A stretch of 64,000 nucleotides of DNA from Flavobacteriales bacterium (GCA_022428205.1 JAKMCW010000040.1:62001-126000); one strand, 5' to 3'; positions 9,422 to 19,395 are shown, counted from the first letter of the stretch. Numbers and translations: made by a program. The notes: generated from the sequence alone by a model not told the origin.

Positions 9422-10410
9422 CGAATGGCGTCGCGCATCAACAAGAACACCAGCGCGGCCAGCGCCAATGAAACAGCCCCCATCACGGTGATCAACCAAC
9501 GCACGGGGCGGGCTTTCTTATCGGAGGCTGAAGCCTGGTCGACCACAAAGGCCGCTGGAATTTGAGATTCGGCGTCCAGCTTATTGAGGTCGAAGCGCTT
9601 CTTGAGGACAGCCTCCTGGTTGTAGGCGTCTTCGAGTTTGGTGGTCAACTGGTTGTACTCGTTGGCATAGGGCGCCAGCCTTTCCATTTTGGACATGATG
9701 GTCGCGGCCCTGCTGGTTTGGCCATCGGCCAGCGCTGTGGCGTATTGTTCGTTGAGTCCCTCAATCTGGATCGGGAAGTCGTAGATGCCGATGCTGCGCA
9801 GTTCTCCAAGGCGTCCCTCCATCTCTTTGATTTCACGCTGGTTTTTCACCAGGGATTGCTCGGCATAACGGAACGCCTCCCGCGCCCGGTCGTTGCGCAG
9901 TTGATTCGCAACCGAGTCTGTCAACTGGGCGATGTCATTGGCGATGTCCCGGGCCATGTTAGGCGCGGTATCGAATACGTCGATGCGGATGGAGCCATAT
10001 CGGGTCAAGTTGGCCCCGACTTTGCCCGCGTACACCTTAGCCATGGCGGCCCTTGAGCCCGGTTCGCCCTTCTGGATGTCATAGTGACTCCAGAGGTCAT
10101 ATTTCTCGATGACCCGGCGGCGGATCCGGTCGGAGTTCAGAATCTGAAGCAAGCGCTCGGCATCTTCGGTTTCTCCGTAGGCGAGGATGTCCTCCCGCTT
10201 CACTTCTTCATAGAATTGGGCGCCGATAGACTGCTGCGGAAGCGCAAAAAGCACAACGGTGGATTGGAATTCTGGCTCGATGAGGAAAGTGGCGGCAGCA
10301 CTGATGATGCCGCCAAGAAGGCCAGAGATGACCAGCGGGTTGCGCCAGTCCCATACCCTTTGCAGCAGGGTGTTTTCCCGGTCTTCTGTGTTGGGGGTGG
10401 TCGTGTCCAT
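9418..10410 (-). CDS. Wzz-like polysaccharide chain-length determinant / export co-polymerase
   Basis: MDTTTPNTEDRENTLLQRVWDWRNPLVISGLLGGIISAAATFLI..., coiled-coil periplasmic domain, C-terminal TM; 4-nt overlap with the ligase gene. The ORF upstream of 10410 is antisense to the next gene. Confidence 0.8.
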   Translation of the reverse strand: MDTTTPNTEDRENTLLQRVWDWRNPLVISGLLGGIISAAATFLIEPEFQSTVVLFALPQQSIGAQFYEEVKREDILAYGETEDAERLLQILNSDRIRRRVIEKYDLWSHYDIQKGEPGSRAAMAKVYAGKVGANLTRYGSIRIDVFDTAPNMARDIANDIAQLTDSVANQLRNDRAREAFRYAEQSLVKNQREIKEMEGRLGELRSIGIYDFPIQIEGLNEQYATALADGQTSRAATIMSKMERLAPYANEYNQLTTKLEDAYNQEAVLKKRFDLNKLDAESQIPAAFVVDQASASDKKARPVRWLITVMGAVSLALAALVFLLMRDAIR

Positions 10411-10545
10411 GGGGTGCAAAGTCGTCAACGCGGTATTCGTACGAAGCTGCAAGATGCACCGTACAATTGGCCCAACGTCAAGGATGCGCATTGCGTATGC
10501 GGTTCTTTTAAAATTCGGCGGCAAGTCAGGTCGTAATTTCACCCC

Positions 10546-11742
10546 ATGGCAGTGGTGGTGATCAATACCCGACTTGTGGTTCCTGGTAAATTGGACGGCA
10601 TCGGGTGGTTCACCCTCGAAACGGTTCAGCGCATGACCGCCGCCCACCCTGAGCACCACTTCCATTTGCTGTTTGACCGGACCCCTCCGGAGGACCTCTT
10701 TCCTGGAGAAAACGTAGAGTGCCATTGGATTTGGCCGCCAGCCCGAAGGCCATTTTTGTTGGACATCTGGTTTGACTGGGCCGTTCCTCGATTTCTGAAA
10801 AAGACGGCGGCCGACCTGTTTGTGTCCCCGGATGGATTTCTGAGTGCCAAGACCAACATCCCGCAAGTGGCCGTGCAGCACGACCTGAATTTTGAGCATC
10901 ACCCAGAGTGGCTGCCCAAGCGCGTGGCCCGGCATTATTTGCGCCGCTTTCCAGATGCCGCTCGGCGCGCCATGCGGTTGGCCACGGTGAGCCAGTTCAG
11001 CGCGGAAGACATTCACCACCGCTATGGCGTGCCCAGCGACCGCATAGACGTGGTGTACAATGGTGTAGGCTCGGCCTACGACCTGGGCCTTACCAAGGTG
11101 CGGGCCGATCAAATGGAGCAGGCTACCCGGGCGCGGTACACGCAAGGCCGGCCATTTTTCATTTTTATCGGTACTCAGCATCCGCGAAAGAACCTCGAAG
11201 GCCTTTTTGAGGCCTTCCGGATGTACCGCGAAAATGGGGGGACTTGGGACTTGATGCTGGTGGGCACCGCCTTGTGGCGCCGGCGTCAGTTTGATGCCCA
11301 ACAGTCTTTGGCGCAGTTGCCCGATCACCTCACAGAACACGTGCACACCTCTGGCTGGTTGCCTCAAAACGAGTTGGCTGAATTGCTGGCTTCAGCGGGA
11401 GCGCTCGTTTTCATTCCTTGGTTCGAGGGGTTTGGCATTCCGATGGTGGAGGCCTTTGCGTCCGGAACGCCGGTCATCCACGGAAACCGCACTTCTCTTC
11501 CTGAAGTGGCAGGTGGGGCCGGTCTCGAAGTGGACCCTGGGGATGCGGCTGGCGTGGCGGCCGCCATGCAGAAAATGGAGGATGAGCCGGCATTGCGCAA
11601 GGCGCTGGTGGCCAAAGGCCGTGAGCGGGCGGAGCATTTCAGCTGGACCAAGACAGCGGAATCGCTGTGGACGTGCATTGCCGAAGCGGGCCGCGCTGCT
11701 GGTGTAGACATGGGGGGTGCCGCTGATGAAAACGCCGCGTAA
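10546..11742 (+). CDS. Glycosyltransferase family 4 (GT-B)
   Basis: FIGTQHPRKNLEGLFEAF, PWFEGFGIPMVEAFASGTPVIHGNRTSLPEVAGGAGLEVDP motifs. Confidence 0.95.
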   Translation: MAVVVINTRLVVPGKLDGIGWFTLETVQRMTAAHPEHHFHLLFDRTPPEDLFPGENVECHWIWPPARRPFLLDIWFDWAVPRFLKKTAADLFVSPDGFLSAKTNIPQVAVQHDLNFEHHPEWLPKRVARHYLRRFPDAARRAMRLATVSQFSAEDIHHRYGVPSDRIDVVYNGVGSAYDLGLTKVRADQMEQATRARYTQGRPFFIFIGTQHPRKNLEGLFEAFRMYRENGGTWDLMLVGTALWRRRQFDAQQSLAQLPDHLTEHVHTSGWLPQNELAELLASAGALVFIPWFEGFGIPMVEAFASGTPVIHGNRTSLPEVAGGAGLEVDPGDAAGVAAAMQKMEDEPALRKALVAKGRERAEHFSWTKTAESLWTCIAEAGRAAGVDMGGAADENAA

Positions 11743-12347
11743 TGGGGTTGTCTTTGTTTGCGGTAAAGGACCGCCTTGAAGCCGGGGTCGATGAGGCCGG
11801 ACGCGGTTGTTTGGCCGGACCGGTGACCGCAGCCGCTGTCATTCCAGGTCAAGCTGGGCGCAGCTGGATGGAGGACGGCCTCGATGACAGCAAGGCCCTG
11901 AGCGCCACAGTGCGCGAGCATCTGAGGGGCCGCATTGAAGCCGAAGCTGCGGCATGGGCTGTAGGGTGGGCCACGGTGGAGGAAATCGAACGCCTCAACA
12001 TCTTAAAGGCCACTCACTTGGCCATGCACCGGGCCATAGACGCACTGCCTGTTCGCCCCGAATTTTTGCTGATTGACGGCAACCGCTTCCAAGCGCATGC
12101 CATTCCGCATGCCTGCGAAATCAAGGGGGATGGCCGTTTTCTTTCGATTGCGGCAGCCAGTGTCCTCGCTAAGACTCACCGTGACGAACGCATGGCCACG
12201 CTCGCGGAGGAATTCCCTCAGTTTGATTGGAAAACCAACAAGGGATATCCGACCAAAACGCACCGGCAGGCCATCTCAAAGTGGGGCGTGACCCCACTGC
12301 ATCGGCGAACTTTTAGAGGGGCGCAAGGGCGGTTATTTGAAGCGTAG
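11742..12347 (+). CDS. rnhB: Ribonuclease HII
   Basis: AGVDEAGRGCLAGPVTAAAV, DDSKALSA, SIAAASVLAKTHRD, KGYPTKTH. Confidence 0.96.
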   Translation: MGLSLFAVKDRLEAGVDEAGRGCLAGPVTAAAVIPGQAGRSWMEDGLDDSKALSATVREHLRGRIEAEAAAWAVGWATVEEIERLNILKATHLAMHRAIDALPVRPEFLLIDGNRFQAHAIPHACEIKGDGRFLSIAAASVLAKTHRDERMATLAEEFPQFDWKTNKGYPTKTHRQAISKWGVTPLHRRTFRGAQGRLFEA

Positions 12348-12470
12348 GGGCATTTTATTGAGGTCCATCGATTTATAGAGTTATCAATGCGTTAATGAAA
12401 GGGTCGAAGGGGGTGGCGAGTCGGCACAAAGGCGATATTTGCGCCATCACAGCTGAACCCTAGACCCACC

Positions 12471-15400
12471 ATGCGCTCTATTTTCTTGAGTCTCGCCCTG
12501 TTGACCACCACTGCCCTTTGCGCTCAAACTGCGCATTTGGCCATGTTGGCAGACCCCAATGACGACACCAGTGCCCGTTTCGTCAAAGTCGCCAACACTT
12601 CTGGTGCTCCTGTCGATATGACAGGTTGGTACTTGATCCGTTGGACCAACGGCAATTCCACCCCCACTGCTTCCTCGCAGATCATGCTCTCCGATGCGGG
12701 TACCCTCGAAGATGGAGGGTGCATTTACATCGCTGCAGTTCCTTCGGGATTTGAAGCGGCCTATGGATTTGCTCCGGACATCGATGGCGGAACCGGTGGT
12801 TCTGCCGACAGCAATGGCGACGACCAAGTCGCATTGTACGATGCTGGGGACAACATCATTGACTTCTTCGGAGTGATTGGAGAAGACGGCAGCAACACTT
12901 GCCATGAATTCGAAGACGGATACGCCATCCGCACAAATGATGCGCCTGATGGCGCGACTTGGAATGGAGCGAATTGGACCATCTACAGCGATGGGTCTAC
13001 CGCTTCGGGATGTGTGGACCACAACGCAGGTCAGGCCCAAAATGCAGCAGACATTGCATTGCTCGTCGCCGAATGCGGAGGCAATGTGGTCTCGGAAGAC
13101 AACGCTTGCGGCATCTCAGGTGTCGTTGTAGAAGCTGGTGCCTATTACTACGCACCTGCTGACTTGACCATCGCCGTGGGCGACACGGTGGTGTGGGTCA
13201 ATGCGGGAGGTACCCACGATGTCAATGGAGACATCGACAGCCAAACGGGCAGCTCCTTCGGCAACCCTGAGGCTTTTTACATCGACGTGGTTTCTGGCGG
13301 AACCACAGAAGAGCCAGTTTGCATCGGAAGCTACACGTTTACTGTGCCCGGTGTCTACACCTATGACTGCTCTGTGGGCAGCCACGCCTCTTTGGGCATG
13401 GTGGCCACGGTCACGGTCGGCACAGGAGGATGTACCGACAACACCGCAACCAACTATAACAGCGGTGCTGATTTTGAGGACGGATCGTGCACCTATCCCA
13501 GCGCAGCCACCATCAGCGCCATTCAGCAAGACATGGGGGCTGAGGACAATGGCACCTTCAACGGCCAAGAAGTCACCGTCAGTGCTATTGTCACTGGTGT
13601 CTATGGAAGCAACACCTCCATCCAAGATGGAACGGGAGCTTGGAGTGGCATCTTCGTGTATGTGGGCGGTGGTTTGCTGGCAGACACGACCCAAGTGGCC
13701 GTCGGAGACAGCGTGCTCGTGACAGGTACGGTGGGCAGCTTCAACGGCGGAACCCAATTGACCTCTGCTACCGCGGTGATTCTGAACAGCGGCAATGCCC
13801 TGCCTGCACCCGTGGTGTTGTCCACGGCGGACGCTAACCTCGAAGAATACGAGGGTGTGTTGTGTCAGGTCACGGGAGCCGTAACCGGCGAGCTCAACAA
13901 CTTTGGTGAGTTCACCATCGACGACGGATCCGGAAACCATACGGTAGACGACCTCGGTTATGACGGCTACACCGAACAAGGTGTGATGCTCGGAGACAGC
14001 TACCGCATCACAGGCGCCATCAACGGCGGCTTTGGTAATAGCATTGAACCCCGCGACGCAGGTGACTTCCAGAAGCTCGGCTGCACCAACCCTGCCGCCG
14101 ACAACTACGACGACTCCGCTGTGATCGACGATGACAGCTGCAACGTGGTGGACGGCGCCATCGCCATCGCAACGATTCAAGAGGGCCAAGCCCTTGACCC
14201 CCCTGTATTTACAGACTCCCTGGTGACCGTTAGCGGCATTGTGACCGGCGTATACGGCAGCCTGTTTAGCGTGCAGCAGGGCCAAGGAGCGTACAGCGGA
14301 ATCTTTGGTTTCAACCCTGAAGTCGCACTGACAGTTGGTGATTTCGTAAGCTTGACCGGACAGGTCAACGAATACTTCGGACTCACCCAGATTGAGGGTG
14401 TGGACGGCAACCCTATTGCGACCAGCATCCTCAGCCAAGGCAACGAGCTTCCCGATGCGGAAGTCCTCGGAACCGCAGCAGCCAACATGGAGGAGTGGGA
14501 AGGTGTTCTGGTGCAGGCCACCGGAGCGGTATCTTCTCCTGACCTCGGCAACGGAGAGTGGGGCATCGATGATGCTTCTGGAGAGTTGCGCGTCGACGAC
14601 CGTGGCTGGGACCATCAAGCCACCGGCGAGGTGGTCATCAACGCCCAGTTCCAGGTGACCGCACCGTTGCACTACAGCTTCGGCAATTTCAAGCTCATCC
14701 CGCGCGGCGAGGAAGACGTTTTGTTGTTCGGGTGCACGTTGCCCAATGCGGACAACTATCTGGCCGGCGCTGACATCGATGATGGCTCCTGCACCGGAAG
14801 CGAGCCTTGCGATTTGTTCTTCAGTGAGTACGCCGAAGGCTCCTCCAACAACAAGTACCTCGAGATCTACAACCCGACTTCGGCTCCGGTGAGCTTGGCC
14901 CTCTATGGATTGGCCAGCCAGTCCAATGGTGCCAACAATACCGACCCGGCCGCTGAAGAGTGGGATTTCTGGAACGACATTTTTGCCACGGATGCTTCCA
15001 TCGGTGCAGGAGAGACTTACCTCATCGTTCATCCCAGCGCCAGCGCTGCTTTGCTCGACAGTGCCGACGCCACTTGGACCTTCCTGTCCAACGGGGATGA
15101 CGCATGGGGCTTGATGTACAGTGCCGGCGCTTCCTTTGGCAATGGCGGCAACTGGGACCTCATTGACGCCATCGGTGAGCCTTACGGTCTCGATCCCGGT
15201 TCAGGCTGGGATGTGGCCGGTGTCACCAATGGCACGCAGAACCACACGCTGCGTCGGAAGAGTTCCATTTCCTTTGGCAATGGTGGCGACTGGGCAGCGT
15301 CCGCAGGGACCACGGCCGAGGACAGCGAGTGGATTGTGCTCGACAATGACTACGTCCTGAACAATGACTTGGAGGGCTACAACAGCCACGACTTTACGGG

Positions 15401-17096
15401 CCTTTGTGCCACGACCACCGAAGGTTGTACCGACCCCTTCGCCATCAACTACGATGAGAATGCCACGGTGGACGACGGCAGCTGCCTGTTCATCCCAAGC
15501 GTCACGATTCAGGAAATCAACCAAGACCAGACCACCGGCATCGTGGCCACGACCGGCATCGTAACAGGGGTATACCTGACGGATGACGGGTCTTTTGGAG
15601 GTCAGGCTGCCTTCACCATGCAAAACGGAACCGGCGCCTTCTCCGGATTCTGGGTCCGCGGTGCGGATGCCACGCTGGAATCCATCGCCAATGTTCAATT
15701 GGGTGATGAGGTGGAAATCACCGGCACACCCGACAGCTGGTTTGGCAACGATTTCTTCAACAACCCGACCATCACCATTCTGTCTTCCGGCAACCCGTTG
15801 CCAACAGCTGAGGTGCTCGCTTCTGGCGATGTGAACCTCGAGGAGTGGGAGGCAGTCCTGATTTCCGTGACTGCCGAGTGTGACAACCCTGACCTTGGGT
15901 TTGCCGAGTGGTCCATCAACGATGGCAGTGGCAGCGCCCGCGTCAACGACCGTGCCTATGACGCCTTTGGCGCAGGTGTGGTAGAGGCCGGACGCACCTA
16001 CCGCGTGACCGCGCCGACGGGCTTCGCTTATGGCAACTGGAAAATCGAGCCCCGCGACTCTACGGATGTGGTGCGCCTCGGTTGCACCGACCCGACCTTC
16101 CCGAACTACTGGTCATTGGCCAACGAGGACGACGGATCATGCGCCAACATCCCAGGCTGCACCAACCCAGCGGCAGACAACTACAACCCTGATGCCACCT
16201 CCGACGATGGCAGCTGCGTCATCACCGGTTGTGATGACCCGACGGCCTTGAACTTCGATGCCAACGTGACCGTGGCGGACAACAACACCTGCTACTACAC
16301 GTTGCCCAACATCATCGTGAACGAGATCCACTACAACCCCTGCGACAACCAGGGCGGAGACTTCGATTGGGAGTTTGTTGAATTTTACAATGCCGGAGAA
16401 GCGGTGGACATCAGCGGCTATCAGATTTGGTTCGCCTTCTCGGACCCGACCTCCATCTCGCTCTCTTTGACCTTCCCTGAGGGCACTGTCATTCCCGCTG
16501 ACAGCTACTTCCTCGTGGTTCCTGGGCTTGTGGCACAGTCCAACTATGAGGCGATGGGCATCACGACCTTCTTGATGGACAATGGCAACTGGGGCAACAG
16601 CGCTGGAACGGCGCAGCTGCAGGATGCTTACGGCAACATCGTGGATGCGGTGAGCTATGACGATGGGGCCCCTTGGCCTTCACAAGAGATCAGCATTCTG
16701 GGCAATGTGCTCGCCGCCAGCCCGGACGGAGGTTGTGCTTCCCTCGAGCTCATCACCACCGACCTGAACAACGACGACCCCGACAATTGGCAGGCCAGCT
16801 GGGTGGACAACGGAACCCCAGGTGCCGCGAACAGCTCTGCCTTCGGTTGTACCGACGGTGCAGCGTGCAACTACTTGGCGACGGCCCTGTTCGACGACGA
16901 CAGCTGCACATATGACTGCTTGGGATGTACCTACGAGCAAGCGTCTAACTACGACGCTGACGCACTGATCGACGACGGTTCATGCTTGGTGGACGCCACC
17001 AATCCCTGTCCGACGGACCTCAACGGTGACGGCACGACTTCGGTCAGTGACCTGTTGATCCTGCTCGGCGCCTTCGCAACGGATTGTATCGAGTAA
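12471..17096 (+). CDS. 1541-aa secreted mosaic protein: lamin-tail-like domains, cupredoxin-like domain, three OB-like repeats, nine GCTDPxAxNYxxxAxxDDGSC repeats, dockerin-like C-terminus
   Basis: Signal peptide MRSIFLSLALLTTTALCAQ; domains read directly from the translation. Confidence 0.85.
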   Translation: MRSIFLSLALLTTTALCAQTAHLAMLADPNDDTSARFVKVANTSGAPVDMTGWYLIRWTNGNSTPTASSQIMLSDAGTLEDGGCIYIAAVPSGFEAAYGFAPDIDGGTGGSADSNGDDQVALYDAGDNIIDFFGVIGEDGSNTCHEFEDGYAIRTNDAPDGATWNGANWTIYSDGSTASGCVDHNAGQAQNAADIALLVAECGGNVVSEDNACGISGVVVEAGAYYYAPADLTIAVGDTVVWVNAGGTHDVNGDIDSQTGSSFGNPEAFYIDVVSGGTTEEPVCIGSYTFTVPGVYTYDCSVGSHASLGMVATVTVGTGGCTDNTATNYNSGADFEDGSCTYPSAATISAIQQDMGAEDNGTFNGQEVTVSAIVTGVYGSNTSIQDGTGAWSGIFVYVGGGLLADTTQVAVGDSVLVTGTVGSFNGGTQLTSATAVILNSGNALPAPVVLSTADANLEEYEGVLCQVTGAVTGELNNFGEFTIDDGSGNHTVDDLGYDGYTEQGVMLGDSYRITGAINGGFGNSIEPRDAGDFQKLGCTNPAADNYDDSAVIDDDSCNVVDGAIAIATIQEGQALDPPVFTDSLVTVSGIVTGVYGSLFSVQQGQGAYSGIFGFNPEVALTVGDFVSLTGQVNEYFGLTQIEGVDGNPIATSILSQGNELPDAEVLGTAAANMEEWEGVLVQATGAVSSPDLGNGEWGIDDASGELRVDDRGWDHQATGEVVINAQFQVTAPLHYSFGNFKLIPRGEEDVLLFGCTLPNADNYLAGADIDDGSCTGSEPCDLFFSEYAEGSSNNKYLEIYNPTSAPVSLALYGLASQSNGANNTDPAAEEWDFWNDIFATDASIGAGETYLIVHPSASAALLDSADATWTFLSNGDDAWGLMYSAGASFGNGGNWDLIDAIGEPYGLDPGSGWDVAGVTNGTQNHTLRRKSSISFGNGGDWAASAGTTAEDSEWIVLDNDYVLNNDLEGYNSHDFTGLCATTTEGCTDPFAINYDENATVDDGSCLFIPSVTIQEINQDQTTGIVATTGIVTGVYLTDDGSFGGQAAFTMQNGTGAFSGFWVRGADATLESIANVQLGDEVEITGTPDSWFGNDFFNNPTITILSSGNPLPTAEVLASGDVNLEEWEAVLISVTAECDNPDLGFAEWSINDGSGSARVNDRAYDAFGAGVVEAGRTYRVTAPTGFAYGNWKIEPRDSTDVVRLGCTDPTFPNYWSLANEDDGSCANIPGCTNPAADNYNPDATSDDGSCVITGCDDPTALNFDANVTVADNNTCYYTLPNIIVNEIHYNPCDNQGGDFDWEFVEFYNAGEAVDISGYQIWFAFSDPTSISLSLTFPEGTVIPADSYFLVVPGLVAQSNYEAMGITTFLMDNGNWGNSAGTAQLQDAYGNIVDAVSYDDGAPWPSQEISILGNVLAASPDGGCASLELITTDLNNDDPDNWQASWVDNGTPGAANSSAFGCTDGAACNYLATALFDDDSCTYDCLGCTYEQASNYDADALIDDGSCLVDATNPCPTDLNGDGTTSVSDLLILLGAFATDCIE
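13428..16988 (+). repeat. Nine dispersed Cys-repeats of the type GC[TD]xPxAxNYxxxAxxDDGSC
   Basis: GCTDNTATNYNSGADFEDGSC, GCTNPAADNYDDSAVIDDDSC, GCTLPNADNYLAGADIDDGSC, GCTDPFAINYDENATVDDGSC, GCTDPTFPNYWSLANEDDGSC, GCTNPAADNYNPDATSDDGSC, GCDDPTALNFDANVTVADNNTC, GCTDGAACNYLATALFDDDSC, GCTYEQASNYDADALIDDGSC. Confidence 0.9.
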
Positions 17097-17118
17097 TGCT
17101 CACCACATAGACAATTGG

Positions 17119-17152
17119 AAAGGCAGTGCACCGTGCACTGCCTTTCTTTTTG
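17119..17152 (+). terminator. Rho-independent terminator
   Basis: aaaggcagtgca-ccg-tgcactgccttt followed by ctttttg, 23 nt after the 12471..17096 CDS. Confidence 0.88.
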
Positions 17153-17201
17153 TCGAAATTCACACCGTGATGCCGCCTGCGAGGTGGAACATGACGCCTA
17201 A

Positions 17202-18899
17202 ATGACCAACGCGATCCAAATCCTAAATCTGTTGGGGGCCCTCGGGCTTTTCATTTATGGCATGGTCGTCATGAGCGGTGCCATCCAACGGCTGACAGGC
17301 AGCCGCATGCGCCGTGCGGTTGGCAGGGTGACGCGCCGGCCTGAGCGGGCTTATCTCGCGGGCTTGACACTCACGGGTATTTTGCAGTCGAGCAGTGCCA
17401 TTTCGGTGATTGCTGTCAGTTTCGCCCAAGTAGGCCTGTTGCGGCTCTCAGAGGCCTTTTTCCTCTTGTTGGGAGCCAATGTGGGCACCACGGTAACGGG
17501 GTGGTTGGTGGCATTGACCATCAGCAAACCATCGTTGGGCAATTTGGCGCTGCCCATGTTGGCTGCAGCACTGCCCTTTCTTTTTCTCAAGCGCCGCCGC
17601 ATGCGCACAGTGGGGGAAGCCATTGTTGGTTTCTCGCTCATGTTTGTCGGCCTGGGTTTGCTCAAGGACGGAGTGCCCCCGATCACCGAAGCGGGCTTGG
17701 CGGGCTTCTTGGACATTTTCAATGGAGGTGGTGTAGGCTCTGTCCTCGGGGCGGTCCTTATCGGCATGGTGACCACTGCTGCCCTCCAAAGTTCATCGGC
17801 TGTTATGGCCCTGATCATCACGCTGGCGGCAGGGGGCGTCATCACCGAGTTTACCGGAGCACTGGTCATTTTGGGGGCCAACATTGGCACGACTTCCACG
17901 GCCATCTTGGCCTCTTTGGTCGCCGGCCGGGAGGCCCGCAGGGTGGCTGCGGTGCACTTCTTGCTCAATGCGGTGGGGGTGTTGCTCTTCCTGCCTTTGT
18001 TGCGGCCTATGTTGGACCTCGTGCGGTGGTTCCTGGAGCCCGGGGGGGTCTACCTCTCTGAAATCGGCGTGTTTCTCGCCTTGTTCCACACCATGTTCAA
18101 TGTGCTGGTGACCACAACATTTGGCATCTTCCCCAAGCCCATTTTGTGGATGGCGCGCCGCTTGGTTCCCGGTGAAGGCGTCCGGGATTTCCGTTCTCCT
18201 TTGGTGACGGCCAGTGCCATGGACGCGCCTGAATTGCAAGTCTTGGAGGCACAAAGGGAGGCCGAGCACCACCATCAGTTGGGGGTGAAGATGATGCGGG
18301 AGCTCGAGACCATGATGGGCCTGTTGGATACCGCCAAGCGCGCGCAATCAGCTGACCACATCAGGGAGTTACGCAGCCTCAGTGGCCGCTATGAGTCCGA
18401 GTTGAAGGCATTTTTGGAGCGGCTCGCTAGGAGCAAGATTTCGGGGGCGACCTATCGACAGGTGCAATTCTTGCTGGAGTGGTCTACTGAGATCAGCCAA
18501 ATCGTGGAGTTGCTGCACACCTTTTTGGAAGTCCAAACCGAACGCGAGCGCAACGAGGTCTTTTTTGCCCCCAAGCAACGCAAGCGACTGCTCTCTATGC
18601 TGGCAGAGTTGACGCTGGGCATGGAGGCCATGGGACCGCTCAACGGCCCTGTGGTATTGGGCAGGAAATCGGCAAGGGACCAGCTCAACCGCGTGGAAAT
18701 GCACCTGTCGAGCGCAACGGTCACCCGGGAGCAAATGCGCACCAAGCACCTTGAAGATGCGCGCAAGAACCGTTATTCGATAGAAAGCGGAATGACCTTC
18801 AACGAGATGGGCAACCTCCTGGAAGAGATCGGTCTGCGCATGGGCATCCTGTCCTCCAAGTACGAGGAGATCTTTATGGCTTCGTCACCGAAGGCGTGA
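17202..18899 (+). CDS. Na/Pi cotransporter family protein with C-terminal PhoU-like domain
   Basis: GLFIYGMVVMSGAIQRL, GILQSSSAISVIAVSF, GANVGTTVTGW, LQSSSAVMALIITLAAGG, GANIGTTSTAILAS repeats; helical C-terminus. Confidence 0.93.
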   Translation: MTNAIQILNLLGALGLFIYGMVVMSGAIQRLTGSRMRRAVGRVTRRPERAYLAGLTLTGILQSSSAISVIAVSFAQVGLLRLSEAFFLLLGANVGTTVTGWLVALTISKPSLGNLALPMLAAALPFLFLKRRRMRTVGEAIVGFSLMFVGLGLLKDGVPPITEAGLAGFLDIFNGGGVGSVLGAVLIGMVTTAALQSSSAVMALIITLAAGGVITEFTGALVILGANIGTTSTAILASLVAGREARRVAAVHFLLNAVGVLLFLPLLRPMLDLVRWFLEPGGVYLSEIGVFLALFHTMFNVLVTTTFGIFPKPILWMARRLVPGEGVRDFRSPLVTASAMDAPELQVLEAQREAEHHHQLGVKMMRELETMMGLLDTAKRAQSADHIRELRSLSGRYESELKAFLERLARSKISGATYRQVQFLLEWSTEISQIVELLHTFLEVQTERERNEVFFAPKQRKRLLSMLAELTLGMEAMGPLNGPVVLGRKSARDQLNRVEMHLSSATVTREQMRTKHLEDARKNRYSIESGMTFNEMGNLLEEIGLRMGILSSKYEEIFMASSPKA

Positions 18900-19395
18900 T
18901 CAGCGTATCGCTGGATTGCAGGTCGCGGTCCACGATGTGGACCATGAATCGGAGGGTGTCCCAAGCCGACGTCAGGTAATAACGCGGTTCCAATTCTACA
19001 GTGATGGTCCCGCGTTGGGCCTTGTTCTGTCCCGTCGGAGTAATCAATGGCGCGCGGTAATGGAAGGGAACTTGATCCAATTCAGGGTCGAGCACAATGG
19101 TGGTCCATGCTCCATCGCGGCGCTCTTGATAAGCGCAGAAAACATTGTGGTGATACAGGCAAGTGGGACAAAACACATCGGTGGTGTCGGCCTGCTCCAA
19201 TCCAAAATTGCCATCGCCATCCTCAAAGCCGATCAATAAAGTGCCGGCATCTCCATCGGTCAGCAGCGTTATGGAGGTGAGTTTGGGCTCTGGGGCCAAC
19301 GATACTGGAGGCTCACAACCCATCCCCAATAGGACCACCACGGCCAGTATTGAGACGTACCAATGTTGCTGCGCTTCAGGATTTCTTGTGCCCAT
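18874..19395 (-). CDS. Putative lipoprotein of unknown function
   Basis: Lipobox VVLLGMGC; GFEDGDGNFGLEQADTTDVFCPTCLYHHNVFC; converges on and overlaps the Na/Pi gene by 26 bp. Confidence 0.7.
   Translation of the reverse strand: MGTRNPEAQQHWYVSILAVVVLLGMGCEPPVSLAPEPKLTSITLLTDGDAGTLLIGFEDGDGNFGLEQADTTDVFCPTCLYHHNVFCAYQERRDGAWTTIVLDPELDQVPFHYRAPLITPTGQNKAQRGTITVELEPRYYLTSAWDTLRFMVHIVDRDLQSSDTLITPSVTKP

Noticed and set aside
9418-11367. 649-aa minus-strand ORF covering both Wzz-like protein and the antisense of the glycosyltransferase
   Set aside because: The N-terminal ~319 aa are simply the antisense frame of the plus-strand GT4 gene; the real CDS begins at 10410 (MDTTTPNTED).
13116-15032. 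638-aa minus-strand ORF opposite the mosaic protein gene
   Set aside because: Antisense frame kept open by codon bias (Asp/Gly/Thr-rich repeats on the plus strand); no signal peptide or recognisable domain.
13428-16988. Dispersed repeats considered as CRISPR or DNA-level tandem repeats
   Set aside because: Repeats are conserved at protein level with variable codons and unequal spacing inside one ORF; not a CRISPR array.
3490-17230. Shared 'atcctaaatctg' string in tRNA-Leu and near the Na/Pi gene start (17220) as a possible integration footprint
   Set aside because: Only about 12 nt, no flanking repeat, integrase or mobile gene; chance similarity is more likely.
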